A stretch of DNA of 64,000 nucleotides, from NCBI GenBank assembly GCA_947184155.2, contig CAMXCT020001647.1:62001-126000 (forward strand). Direction: 5' to 3'. Under the pieces are notes generated by a model. That model made no database searches. It was not told the origin of the DNA and worked only from the letters and a program-made list of their open reading frames with translations. Position numbers and translations under genes: made by a program. The DNA comes from Cladocopium goreaui. Its lineage: Eukaryota; Sar; Dinophyceae; Suessiales; Symbiodiniaceae. Positions 29,620-41,511 of the stretch are shown here, piece after piece; the stretch's first letter is position 1; the number at the start of each line of letters is the position of its first letter.

Positions 29620-30090
29620 AAAAATTGCACGCCGTTGTGGCGCGAAGCACATTTCCAAGTCAAAATGTACAAAACACACCATCCTCAGAGCACTTTTGGA
29701 AGTTGAGATGTCGAAAAAGTGCACGCCGTTGTGGTGCGAAGCACGTTTGTAAGTGAAAAAGCTACAAGCACCTCACGTTCGGACCACTTTTGGAAGTTGC
29801 GATGTCGAAAAAGTGCACGAAGTTGCGGCGCGAAGCACATTTCGAAGTCAAAATGTACAAAACACACCAGGGTCGGACCACTTTTGGAAGTTGCGATGTC
29901 GAAAAAGTGCACGCCGTTGTGGCGCGAAGCACATTTCCAAGTCAAAATGTTAAAGACACTAGGGGTTCGGACCACTTTTGGAAGTTGAGATGTTGAAAAA
30001 GTGCACGCCATTGTGGCGCGAAGCACATTTCCAAGTCAAAATGTTAAAAACACTCGGGGTTCGGACCACTTTTGGAGGTTCAGATGTCGC
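29620..30090. repeat. ~94-bp tandem repeat, five units
   Basis: Each unit begins near GCACGCCGTTGTGGCGCG and ends near GATGTCGAAAAA; unit starts are at about 29627, 29721, 29815, 29907 and 30001. The same unit occurs in element B. Confidence 0.92.
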
Positions 30091-30109
30091 TTCGCTTCGC
30101 TTCGCATCG

Positions 30110-31090
30110 CTTTGCTTCACTAGATTACACTAGATTACACTACATTACACTAAACTACACTCCACTACACTACACTACACTACATTACACTACACTACAC
30201 TCCACTACACTACAACTACACCTACACAACTACACTCCACCACACTCCACTACACTAAATTACACTACACTACACTACACTACACAACACTCCACTACAC
30301 TACACTACACTACCTTCCACTACATTTCACTACGCTCCACTACACTACACTCCACTACACTACAACTACACAACTACACTCCACTACACTCCACTACACT
30401 AAATTACGCTACACTACACTACATTACACTACACTACACTCCACTACACTACATTACACTACACTACACTACAGTACCTTCCACTACACTTCACTACATT
30501 ACACTACACTACACTCCGCTACAACTACAACTACACAACTACACTCCACCACACTCCACTACACTCCACTACACGAAATTACACTACACTACACTACATT
30601 ACACTCCACTACACTACACTACACTCCACCACACTAAATTGCACGACACTTCACTACATTACCCTACACTACACTCCACTACACCACATTACACTACACT
30701 ACACTACCTTCCACTACACTACACTTCACTACATTACACTACACTACACTCCACTACACTACAACTACAACTACACAACTACACAACTACACAACTACAC
30801 TCCACCACACTCCACTACACTCCACTACACGAAATTACACTACACTACACTACATTACACTCCACTACACTACACTACATTCCACTACACTCCACTACCA
30901 TTACACTACACTACATTACACTCAATGACACTGCACCACAGATAGACAGGTAGACAGATAGATAGAGAGACAGATAGACAGGTAGACAGCTAGACAGATG
31001 AAGGAGAGAGAGAGAGAGAGAGACAGATAGATAGATAGATAGATAGGTAGGTGGGTAGGTAGGTAGGTAGATAGTCAGAGAAAGAGAGAG
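30110..31090. repeat. ACACT pentamer array followed by GACA/GATA microsatellite
   Basis: About 830 bp of (ACACT)n with interspersed ACTCC and ACAACT variants, then (AGACAGAT)n, (AGAG)n, GATA and GGTA runs to ~31090. The 293-codon plus frame here is an artefact. Confidence 0.95.
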
Positions 31091-31225
31091 AAATAGTGAG
31101 AGAGATCAATCACCTTTCGCTCCATCAGTGGCTTCGCTCTGCCATCCCTACTTCACAACAACCAACCTCTCCTATAGGTTTCCTATTTTTGAAACTTCCG
31201 CCACCGCCTTGTGCGGTACTACTGG

Positions 31226-32026
31226 TATTCATTTAGTGGCAAACTTGAATGGAAGCACAGATGTCAAACAGGTTTCGTTTGCTTCAACTCAAGCAGCTGC
31301 CAATATTGCGCAGAGCCCAGGATTGCAGAGCCCAAGTGTTGCCACTTGATGCCACTTGCAGCCACTAGTGGTGAACTTTCAAACGCACTCCAAGGTATGG
31401 GCGATGGCTCGCCTGTCGAGGGCGGGATCACCACTTCAAGAGGCGTTTCATGATTTCAAAAGCGGATGCCTTCTATTAGAACTAGAAGACCCCGTGCTGC
31501 GTCATGTTAATAACGTTTGTAGTACTGCAGTATGTTTGCAGCCCTTTTCTTTTCAGTCGCATGTTCCTGAGAGGAAGCAGCCAGAGTGGCTGCTCAAAAA
31601 TCACGAGAACTCCAACCAGAAGAAGCAGCAGCTATTGTTTGGGCGTGGCCCGAAGATGCCCTTGAGCAAATGCAGTGGTGTGTGCCATCCAAGAGTTTAC
31701 AGCTCAATCAGTCAGTTTGATAGGCTTCCGCCTAAGATTTTTTGAGGCTGTTGCAGTCCAGTCTCATTCGTGCCGTGCTTAGTTCAACTGCACTGTAGAA
31801 TTCCATTTTCTTGATCTGCAAAGTTGACCGTTGGATGCCGCTTGGAAGCCATCGCGAATCAAGACAGCGAGTATTAGCAAGTTTGTTGAGTCTGAGGCAG
31901 GCAGGAAGATTACTGTACTATTTGCATTTGCATTTTGGAGCCCGTTTCCACATCAACAAAGTTCATTGCACTGACCGTTGTGGCAGAGTGCCCAGGGCAA
32001 TGTAGCTGCTCGCTGCTGTCAGAAGC
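31226..32026. other. Spacer with one weak ORF
   Basis: About 800 bp. A plus frame at 31356-31745 (129 codons) has no recognised motif. I see no repeat or RNA gene. Confidence 0.35.
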
Positions 32027-32470
32027 ATGCAAATTGGTGCGCTGATGAAGACAGTCCTTGTGCTATCTTTGCTGCACAGCAGTCAAGGGCAAGAAGATCT
32101 TCCTGCGTGGCGCTTCAGGGCAACCTTGGTGGACACACTGCATCTTCCACCTGGAGCACAGGGTTCTGATCTTTTGGCCGACACAACCTTTCGGGAATTT
32201 GTCCGGAATCTTTTCTCTGGCGCTATGGTTTTGCCAATGATTCACATCCCACCCAGTGCCTTCGTGTTAGAGAATGCAACAGTATTGGAAGATGTCTATG
32301 CGGAAGCCATCAATGCGCATGGTGGAGTTGGACAGGGCAAGAAATCCGTCAGGTTTGAGGCAGTCCTGACAGTGGCAAGTAGGGCAGTTCTACCCTCAGA
32401 TATGGATTCCGATCTTCTTCAGCATATGCAAACGTATAGTCAAACGAAGTTTAGGCCCATACTTCCGTAG
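32027..32470 (+). CDS. Hypothetical protein with signal-peptide-like N-terminus
   Basis: ATG 32027, 147 codons, TAG 32468. Residues 7-20 (MKTVLVLSLLHSSQ) look like a signal peptide with a plausible cleavage before QEDLP. The rest is mixed alpha/beta-like composition without repeats (ATLVDTLHLPPGAQGSDLL, FVRNLFSGAMVLPMIHIPP). I recognise no family. The frame ends just where a satellite array begins, so the array may have truncated a longer exon. It could be one exon of a split gene. Confidence 0.4.
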   Translation: MQIGALMKTVLVLSLLHSSQGQEDLPAWRFRATLVDTLHLPPGAQGSDLLADTTFREFVRNLFSGAMVLPMIHIPPSAFVLENATVLEDVYAEAINAHGGVGQGKKSVRFEAVLTVASRAVLPSDMDSDLLQHMQTYSQTKFRPILP

Positions 32471-32475
32471 TACAG

Positions 32476-33420
32476 ATCTTTGGATGTCACAGCAATGGAT
32501 GTCACAGCAGTGGATGTCACAGCAACGGGTGTCACAGCAAATGGATGTCACAGCAATGAATGCCAAGTGTCACAGCAATGGATGTCACAGCAGTGGGTGT
32601 CACAGCCAATGGATGTCACAGCAATGAATGTCAAGACAAAGGGTGGATGTCACAGCAGTGGATGTCACAGCAATGGGTGTCACAGCAATGGATGCCACAG
32701 CAATGAGTGTCACAGCAATGGATGTCACAGCAAATGGATGTCACAGCAGTGGATGTCACAGCAATGGTTTTCAGAGCAATGGATGTCACAGCAGTGGATG
32801 TCACAGCATTGGGTGTCACAGTAATGTATTTCACAGCAATGGGTGTCACAGCAATGGATGTCACAGCAATGAATGCCAAGACTCAAGACAAAGGGTGGAT
32901 GTCACAGCAGTGGATGTCACAGCAATGGGTGTCACAGCAATGGGTGTCACAGCAGTGGATGTCACAGCAACGGTTTTCAGAGCAATGGATGTCACAGCAG
33001 TGCATGTCACAGCAATGGATGTCACAGCAGTGGATTCAGTGGATGTCACATCAATGGGCGTCACAGCGATGGATGTGACTGGAATGAGTGTCACACGAAG
33101 AGATTTCACAGCGAAGAGATCTCACAGCAAAGAGATCTCACAGAAAAGAGATCTCACAGCAAAGAAGTCTCACAGCAAAGAAGTCTCATGGCAAAGAAGT
33201 CTCAAAGCGAAGAAGTTACATCAAGGACATCTGACAGCAAAGAAGTTCTGCAGAAAAGAGATCTCACAGTAGAGAAATCTGACAGCTGACAGCAAAGAGA
33301 TCTGACAGCAAAAAGATCTTACACCAAAGGGATCTCACGGCAAAGAGATCTCACAGCAAAGAAGTTTTCCAGCAAAGAGATCTCACAGCAAAGAAGTCTC
33401 ACAGCAAAGTCTTCAACTTT
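32476..33420. repeat. 15-bp GATGTCACAGCAATG array and 16-bp AAAGAGATCTCACAGC array
   Basis: About 40 units of the first motif (32476-33085), with variants that shift phase, then about 18 units of the second (33095-33420) sharing the CACAGC core. One appears to be derived from the other. Frames reading MDVTAVDVTA are artefacts. Confidence 0.95.
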
Positions 33421-33815
33421 CAGTTTTGGAAGGAGGTCTTGCACGAAAGCTTCGTTTTCACATCTTAAACTTTCACTTTTTGAGGGAGGTCTCGTACAAA
33501 AACTTCGTTTTCACATCTTCAACTTTCACTTTTTGAGGGAGGTCTTGCACGAAAGCTTCGTTTTCACATCTTAAACTTTCACTTTTTGAGGGAGGTCTCG
33601 TACAAAAGCTTCGTTTTCACATCTTCAACTCTCAGATTTTGAGGGAAGTCTCCCACGAAAGCTTCGTTTTCACATCTTCAACTTTCACTTTGGAGGAAGG
33701 TCTGGCACAAAAACTTCGTTTTCACATCTTCAGCTTTCACTTTTTGAGGGAGGTCTGGCACGGAAGCTTCGTTTTCACAGCTTCAACTTTCACTGTTTGA
33801 CATTTGAGGGAAGCC
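33415..33815. repeat. ~63-bp tandem repeat (CTTCAACTTTCACTTTTTGAG)
   Basis: About six units, each ending CTTCGTTTTCACATCTT. Two diverged units of the same repeat occur in element B at 36428-36540, tying this block to the composite elements. Confidence 0.9.
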
Positions 33816-33821
33816 TGGCAC

Positions 33822-33945
33822 GAAAGCAGCCACTTTCCGGTCCATTAGTGGGTTCACTCTGTCATCCATGCATCACAACAACTCACCTCTCCCATAAAAG
33901 TTTCTTCTTTGAAACTTCCGCCGCCGCTTTTTGCGGTAGTACTGT
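33822..33945 (+). mobile_element. Right end of a third composite element (C)
   Basis: The ~120-bp right terminus of elements A and B is present in diverged form: TTTCCGGTCCATTAGTGG at its beginning, GAAACTTCCGCCGCCGC and a CCGC/GCGG hairpin at its end, then CTGT instead of CTGG. The left end was not found; the satellites from 32476 may be its body. Confidence 0.6.
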
Positions 33946-34840
33946 TGTGTATGGCGGAACTATGTCTGCAAACTGTCCATACTATTGCACATGGACTTGT
34001 TGTTTTTCATGCCAGCAATGATCTGTTACCATTGGTACCTCTAGTTTTTTCCCACCCTGCTTTATTATATATATATATACATTTACATTTTTAATTTTGA
34101 TATTCTTTTAGCGTAGATTATTTTCTTTATTTTGGGCATGTGTGCTACGTGTTGAAGAAACTCTTAGGTGGCCATGGAGATCTGGCGCATGCCGATGCTT
34201 TCCTTGGCAGGCCTCGCACCCTGGCGGAAGCTTCACATCCAAGCGATCACCGACATGAGCATCTACCAGTGAGGACACAAAGAACACACCCTGAGTCGAC
34301 TCGGTTCCCAAAAGGACCATGAAGTACATAGAGTTGACACAGAGTCAACACAGGGTTGACACGTAGAGTCTTATAGAGTGTTTGAGTTTCACTCGTTTCA
34401 CAAGCAGCATGACCTTGGACCACGTTCACGCAGTTCGTATGAGTTTTCCAACAGCAAAAACTAATATATGTATATAGTATAGATGTATTGTATCTTTTTT
34501 TATTTTTTATTTTTTAAATATTTTTTCTTTTTGTATTGTCTTTAATGAAGTTAGTATATATTGCATTTTTTAATTACTATATGATGTTTTGTTTTTACAT
34601 TACATTATATTATACTCGATTACGTTTTTTTAATTGTACTTAATTATATCAGTTTTTTTTCATATGCCATATGGTATTTTATTGTTTTACATTAGGTTAT
34701 TTTAAATTAAACTGTATTACAAGATGCTTTATTTTTCCATATTCATTTGTATATATATATATTATATTTATCTTTTATGATATATATTTTTGGTATTATA
34801 TTAAACCTTTTTATTTAGTATATTTTATGATCTTCAATGA
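33946..34840. other. AT-rich spacer
   Basis: About 900 bp, very AT-rich from 34030-34110 and 34440-34835 (TATATA and T-runs). Between lies ~300 bp of mixed sequence without a gene. Element B is inserted at its right edge. Confidence 0.6.
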
Positions 34841-35089
34841 TCGAAGGAAGTTCAGAAGTCAAACTTCCGACAATATGGACAGATGAACAGCAGAGATGGG
34901 CAGAGGCAGAGAGAAGAGAAGAGCAGAAGAGAGAAGATCAGAGAAGAGAAAGAGTCAGAAGTAAGAAGATACAGGTGCGCGAAAAGGTAGGAAAGTCGCG
35001 AAACACTGTGTTTTTCCAATGATTTGTGGCTCCGGAGGGTCGAAACGTAGGCTCGCTAAAGCGGCGGGTGCGGAGCCATCTGGCCAGAA

Positions 35090-36340
35090 AACGTGCACGC
35101 CGTTGTGGTGCGAAGCACGTTTGTAAGTGAAAAAGCTACAAACACCTCACGTTCGGACCACTTTTGGAAGTTGCGATGTCGAAAAAGTGCACGAAGTTGC
35201 GGCGCGAAGCACATTTCGAAGTCAAAATGTACAAAACACACCAGGGTCGGACCACTTTTGGAAGTTGCGATGTCGAAAAAGTGAACGCCGTTGTGGTGGG
35301 AAGCACATTTCGAAGTCAAAATTTGCAAAGCACACCATGCTCAGACCACTTTGGAAGTTGAGATGTTGAAAAAGTGCACGCCGTTGTGGCACGAAGCACA
35401 TTTCGAAGTCAAAATGTACAAAGCACACACCACGTACGGACCACTTTTGGACATTCAGATCTCGTTTTCGCGTGGCAAGCGCGCAAGGGATTGTGCACCT
35501 TCTCAAACGTGAGCAAAACGTGAGGGTTTTGTAGCATTTCCAAAAACGATGGCAGGCGTGGGACATTTGAAGAGGATCTGCAAAGATGCATTTTCTGTGG
35601 CAGGCGCAGTACAAAAGACATGTTCATGAGAGATGTTAGGAGGTCAGGGCGCTGATTTCCTGAGAGGGGTTGCATTTTGGAGCATCAAATCTGTAGGTTT
35701 GCAAAGATGATTTTGCGTGACAGGTGCAGCACTTCGTAGCGGCGGGTGCGGAGCCAGCTGGCCAGATGAGAGATGAAAAATTGCACGCCATTGTGGCGCG
35801 AAGCACATTTGCAAGTCAAAATGTACAAAGCACGTGGTTGTCGGAGCACTTTTGGAAGTTTCAAAGTCGAAAAAGTGCACGCCGTTGTGGCGCGAAGCAC
35901 ATTTGCAAGTCAAAATGTACAAGACACACCAGGTGCGGAACCACTTTTGGAAGTTGAGATATCGAAAAAGTGCACGCCGTTGTGGCGCGAAGCACATTTC
36001 GAAGTCAAAATGTTAAAAACACCCGGGGTTCGGACCACTTTTGGAGGTTCAGATGTCGTTTCGCGTGGTAGGCGCAAGGGATTGTGCACCTCTTCAAAAG
36101 TGAGCAAAATGTGAGGGTTTTGTGCCATTTCCAAAAACGATGGCAGGCATGGGACATTTGAAGATGATCTGCAAAGATGCATTTTCCGTGGCAGGCGCAG
36201 TACAAAAGACATGTTCATGAGAGATGTTAGGAGGTCAGGGCGCTGATTTCCTGAGAGGGGTCGCATTTTGGAGCATCAAATCTGTAGGTTTGCAAAGATG
36301 ATTTTGCGTGACAGGTGCAGCACTTCGTATGACCTGGCAT
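35090..36340. repeat. Higher-order duplication of 94-bp units plus a ~290-bp segment
   Basis: The segment from AAGGGATTGTGCACC to the CAGGTGCAGCACTTCGTA end occurs twice (about 35480-35740 and 36070-36330) with few differences, each time preceded by 94-bp units. A block of about 0.6 kb was therefore duplicated as a whole. Confidence 0.88.
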
Positions 36341-36539
36341 CAATTTTTCGTGGCAGGCGCAGTACTTTAGACAGGTGGACTGGAAAAATCGCAAAACGCA
36401 TTGGTACGAGGCTGTCAGCTCTGCACTCAACTTTCCATTTTTGAAGGAAGTCTCGCAGAATTCTTTCGTTTTTGATGTCTTCAACTTCGAAAAATGAGGA
36501 AGTCTCGCAGAATTACTTCGTTTCGGATGTTGTCAAGTT

Positions 36540-37350
36540 CAACACTACACTACATTACACTACACTACACTCCACTACCTTCCGCTACACTTCACTACAT
36601 TACACTACACTACACTACAACTACACAACTACACAACTACACAACCATACAACTACACTCCACTACACTCCACTACACTCCACTACACTCCACTACACTC
36701 CACTACACTAAAGTACACTACACTACACTACATTACACTACACTACATTACACTACACTACACTACTTTCCACTACACTTCACTACATTACACTACACTC
36801 CACTACAACTACAACTACAACTACACTCCACTACACTCCACTACATTCCACTACACTCCACTACACTACACTACACTCCACTACACTACATTACACTACA
36901 CTACCTTCCACTACACTTCGCTACATTACACTACACTACACTCCACTACACTACACTACAACTACACCTACGACTACACAACTACACTCCACTACACTCC
37001 ACTACACTCCACTACACGAAATTACACTACACTACACTACATTACACTACGCTGCATTCCACTACATTCCAATACACTATACTACATTGCACTACGCTAC
37101 ATTACACGGAATGACGCTGCACCACAGATAGACAGGTAGACAGGTAGACAGCTAGACAGATAGACAGATGAAAGAGAGAGCGAGAGAGAGATAGATAGAT
37201 GGATAGATAGACAGACAGACAGACAGATAGATAGATAGATAGATAGGTAGTTAGATGAAAGAGAGAGAGAGAGATAGATAGATAGATAGATACATAAAAG
37301 ATAGATAGGTAGGTAGGTAGATAGTCAGAGAAAGAGAGAGAAAGAGAGGA
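36540..37350. repeat. ACACT pentamer array and GACA/GATA microsatellite of element B
   Basis: Same two satellite types and same order as in element A at 30110-31090. Confidence 0.95.
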
Positions 37351-37474
37351 GACCTCAAGCACCTTTCGGTCCATCGGTGGATTCGCTCTGCCATCCCGGA
37401 GTCACAACAACCAATCTCTCCTATAGGTTTCCTATTTTTGAAACTTCCGCCACCGCCTTGTGCGGTACTACTGG

Positions 37475-40400
37475 TAAATTATAAATTCTTTTCACCGCTG
37501 TTTCTACTTGACACAGTTTCAAAAAAATATTTAGTTTTTTTAATTAAAAATATATATAAATATATTTAAAATTCTACTATATTGTATTTTAACAGATTCA
37601 ATCGTATCTTTTTGTATTTTTAAAATATCCTTTGCTATATTGCGCTATATGAATTTATTTTATCATACTTTATTGGATATTATATGCATATGTGAACTAG
37701 ATGCGTGTATTCATGATGTGATGGTTTGATTGCCTCATGGAAATGCACAACGCTGACCAAAATTAGTATCAACTTTAACAACGTTTTGAGACATTGAGGC
37801 TTCAACCACATGCGGAGTGCGCACTCCGCTCAATCGTGGAGCAGGTGCTGCGCAGGAATTGCTTCAATCTTCGTTTGAGAGTAAAGGACGGCCTGTGTGC
37901 TCTTGGCAATCATTTTGAAAGAAAGGTTGAGGTTCGTCTTGGTTGTGTGGAGGGTCTTTGGAGCCGTGGGTTTGGTTCAGTTTAGGTGGAGTTCTTGGCG
38001 TGAAAAAAACTTGTACATAATTTGATGTCTTTGCTGCTCCATGTGTTTTTCTGCGAGTGCTTCATGTCGATTATTGTTTGGCCTGTCTCTGTCCATCGGA
38101 GCTTGTTAATCCACGCCTGTTCTATTTTTCTGCTCCATCATTGAATCATCTATACATTGTAGTGCCGTATGTTGGTGTAACCTTTTACGCGGCTTCCATT
38201 TGGATGTTTGTTCGTCGCAAATGTTGGTGTTTCCCCTCTTTAACCAGAGACTGGCCCTGTTCAGAAACTTGGAAAAATGCGGTCTTGCAAGCCTACATTG
38301 AGATTGCCATTGTGTTGGTGCGTTGCATAAACTGGTTGGCTGTCGGGCGCGGAGAGAGATTTTTTCTTCGAAGTCTGAGAACGTTGCATTCACCCTCTTC
38401 AAGTGCCAAGCTGGCACTTGTGGCTGGAATCCACGATGTGAGCAAGCATGCTACTTTGCAATGGGAGGAGGTCCTTAGGCATATCGTACAGGCAGGAGCG
38501 AGGCAGGTTCCAATGCGTTAGCAAGTTGAAATTGAAACATGAAGACGCAGCCAAAAATCATAGAAGCGACGACCTTGCCAGTGATAGCTGAAGTATTAGC
38601 AAGAAAAACATGTTGTCTGGCAAGGGCCAGTGCTACCTTCGAGGATTTTGCCAAGACCGTCGTATGTTCCTTGTGCAATCAAATCGCTCTCCAGACTGCC
38701 AGGCCGCATCAAGTTTGTCTTCGAAACCATTGGCTGCATGCGCATGGTCTTTGGTGACTTGCGCATGCATTCCTTGTTGCGGTGCTTTGTGATTGTTGGA
38801 ACTCTTTGGCTTGTTGTGGTGGTGGTTGTTTGTCCGGCCTTTTAACAGCTGAAAAATATCTGAAAATAGAGCAACTCACTGGAAATCATTGGTTTGCAGT
38901 GCAAAGTGAGAGCGAGTCAGGGCATGTTCAAGTGGAAACCTGAGGCGACCATTTTGATTTGCGTTCAAGCCTCAGTTGGACAAAACTTTGCCACTGTCAT
39001 TTTGCATCCGGGTGGCAAAGTTGAACAATTCAAGCAGGAAACCCAACTTTGGGTTCAAGTTGAGACTGCAGCTGTTGCCGGATCCTCATTGAGCAGAATG
39101 TAAGAAGAAGTGTTGGAAGCGTGAGTGCTACACCTTTCCTTCTACCTGAGTCCATCTTGGAGCGTCCCAAAGGCTTCAACACGCAGGAGCCACATTCCTA
39201 ACCGTTCCAAACCGCATCACAAAGAAGGCATTGTGATTGTTGTGTACACTGTCGGCATTGTCAAAGATGCAAGAATCTGAATTATCAAAGAATAAAGTAA
39301 ACTGAGTCCAAAAGATTTGAGGTTGGCAAACCTTTTCTGGGCCTTTGCGACTTCACCTTTCGCGAGCTCATCGGCGCCTAGCATGTGGAAGGTGCAAGAT
39401 TTCGACTGATGTTGCCTCTTTGGTGAGATCATATTCATTTCAACACGAAAGCTAGCGGTAGCTAGCTGGAGTTTCTTCTTGCTTTAGCAAGGGATGGGGC
39501 GGACCAAACGCCAAACGTGTGATTTTTCACGCGAACCCCCCCCCACAACTAAAGCCAATACCACAGGCTTAAGCCATATGCCATATGCAACTGCCAAGCC
39601 ACGTTAGTTTAGGCCACGGCCACGCGAACCCCTTCTCAGGCCAATACCCTTCGGCGTATTATGTGGCTCTAGTCAACCACCTCGCATCTCACGCAATTAC
39701 ACATCCCATCATCAACCAGTTGATATTCGTGTTTTATGTGCCTATCTCGCGACTGCCAAAAAACCCAGTTCATTCGTACATTCTAATGTTCAATATACAG
39801 ACATCAAAAGACAAGATAAACATTGCATCTATTGCTGTAACCACTGCAGACCTCGAGCTGTTAATCATTGAGACAATAAACACGCGAAACTCCATGACAT
39901 CAGGTTAGGCTTTCATCTCGTTTCCACATAGTCTTAAGGTAGTTGCTCTCATCCAACACCAACGATTCATAGACAATTTTTTGCCATCCATGTCCTTAGC
40001 ATTTAGTCATCAAGCCAACTTCTCGTTTTACATCCGCTCAAACACTACACTTTCTTCTTGAGCGGCACCTATTACATCCTCAGCGTCTATAATAATCAAT
40101 GCATGCTTAAGCTATGCTGTGGCATTGCAGCAAGAGTCTCATAATGACAAACTATATCACTTAGCTCTCCCCCCCGTCGCATCTTGGAAGCGGATGAAAC
40201 CCCCACCTCCTCCCGCCCTGAACCCAAGCCACTCAACCCACGCCACTACCCAACTCATTCCACTCAAGTCACTTCACGAAGTCATAAGTGCATAACTCCA
40301 CCTCTCTCACTCCACCTTGCCCATGTTCCTGGTCCTGGTCGCATCTCGCCCGGCACTACTGGCTCCCATCTTCCCCTGCTTAGCTTTCCTTCACCAACCC

Positions 40401-40526
40401 TTGGGACGCAAGTTTCATTTCACTGAACCACTTTCTTTCTTGAAACCTCAGTTTTGTTTGTGCAGTTTTGCTGCGCAGATGGTGCTATTTCGACAATCCT
40501 TGTGGTGTGTGCGTGCCTGTATGGTG
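37475..40526. other. Spacer, no supportable gene
   Basis: About 3 kb. 37475-37700 is AT-rich. Open frames at 37794-37985 and 38057-38521 (154 codons, GTG start) have no recognisable domain; 38539-38845 has several overlapping short frames. A C9 run lies at 39536-39544. Exons of an unrecognised split gene cannot be excluded between 37.8 and 39.1 kb. Confidence 0.35.
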
Positions 40527-40992
40527 TGTGTGTGTGTGAAACATCTGAATAGATGTAAAACTTCTACCTGATGATGTCAACTTTCTTTGCCGACCTTTTA
40601 CTTTTTCCTTTTTCAGGTCAATTCCCTTGAATTTCGTTACGTACCTGCCGGTCTCAAATTTCCAATTTCAAATTTACAAAGCAGGTGTCAATGGCAACCG
40701 GCTAAGCCTAGAACCGGCACGTCGATCATTTGGGTTTTCAGTTTCCAATTTTCACTGCACTGTTGTCGCAATCTGTCAAGGTGGGAAGGATCATGAAGGA
40801 TTTGGCTTAGTTGAAAGGGAAGTGTCAGCTTCCAACTTTTTGCATCTAGCTTTGGCTATGGTGATGGTAACTTTTCGATGCTTCTCGGGTCATTTCACCG
40901 ACCCATTCCTGTCAGGTGTAACTGGAGTGTTTTTGCACGTGAGATGCATTCCACACCAGAATTCGCAATGACTGTTCTGAGCAAGTGTGTGA
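40527..40992 (+). repeat. E repeat, copy 1
   Basis: Begins GTGTGTGAAACATCTGAATA and ends GACTGTTCTGAGCAAGTGTG. It is nearly identical to copy 2 at 45562-46126. It lies directly upstream of a segment that leads to the ORF at 41512, and may act as a long terminal repeat. Confidence 0.85.
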
Positions 40993-41511
40993 TTCATGCT
41001 GGATTCGTCATGGTGGCATGAACCCTTCGGGGAATACCTTTCCAGGTAGGAATTTGAATCCTCGACCTGATCTCTGAATTTACACTTTTCAACTTAGTAA
41101 TTCTTCTAAGTAAAGTGAAGCGGCTGGCCTTACTTCGGGGTTTCACCTGTCGATTGTTGCAGTGTTGAACAACTGCCCGCTGTGCTTGGGACTCAATTTT
41201 TTCAGTGCATTCATCTGCTGTCGGTAGACTGAAGCTGCGACAACACCTCCTTTTTTCGCTTTGCTCGAGAGTGTAACTGCACTGCCACAGCAATTGCATC
41301 ATGAAGGAATTTCCAGGCAGGCACACGACTTTAGGTGTGGTCCCTTTTTCGAGGGTTGACGACGTAAGCTGTCCATGGGGTTGACTTGATGACCGAGGGC
41401 CCGAGGGCCTTTGAGCCTTCTCACGACTGTTGCATGGATAGTGGATGCATCATGGTTTGAACTGTTGTTTGTTGTATTTTAATTTTTACACCTGACTGCC
41501 CCCTCATCGCC

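Larger units (their letters stand above)
29370..31225 (+). mobile_element. Composite satellite-rich element A with Helitron-like ends
   Basis: Shares both ends with element B (34841-37474) but not its flanks. The left end is A|TCGAAGGAAGTT; the right end is an ACCGC/GCGGT hairpin, four bases, then CTGG|T. There are no terminal inverted repeats or target duplication, and both insertions lie between A and T. This is the pattern of Helitrons (5'-TC, 3'-hairpin-CTRR). Inside, in order: an AGAGAA-rich part, five ~94-bp units, ~830 bp of ACACT pentamers, a GACA/GATA microsatellite and the right end. No Rep/helicase is encoded, so it would be non-autonomous. Confidence 0.55.
34841..37474 (+). mobile_element. 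Composite satellite-rich element B with Helitron-like ends
   Basis: Same ends as element A: A|TCGAAGGAAGTTCAGAAG at the left; an ACCGC/GCGGT hairpin and CTGG|T at the right. Internal order is the same but longer. Two higher-order blocks, each of three to four 94-bp units plus ~290 bp of unique sequence, lie at 35090-35755 and 35755-36340. Then come two ~60-bp units, an ACACT array (36540-37120), a GACA/GATA microsatellite (37125-37350) and the ~120-bp right end. The flanks are AT-rich. No protein is encoded. Confidence 0.55.

Noticed and set aside
30072-30953. 293-codon plus ORF of Thr/Leu/His/Tyr
   Set aside because: Pure translation of the ACACT pentamer array.
32628-33272. MDVTAVDVTA ORF of 214 codons
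   Set aside because: Translation of the GATGTCACAGCAATG array; parallel frames in other phases are equally open.
37102-37374. Minus ORF rich in LSIYLSVCLSVYLS
   Set aside because: Translation of the GACA/GATA microsatellite.
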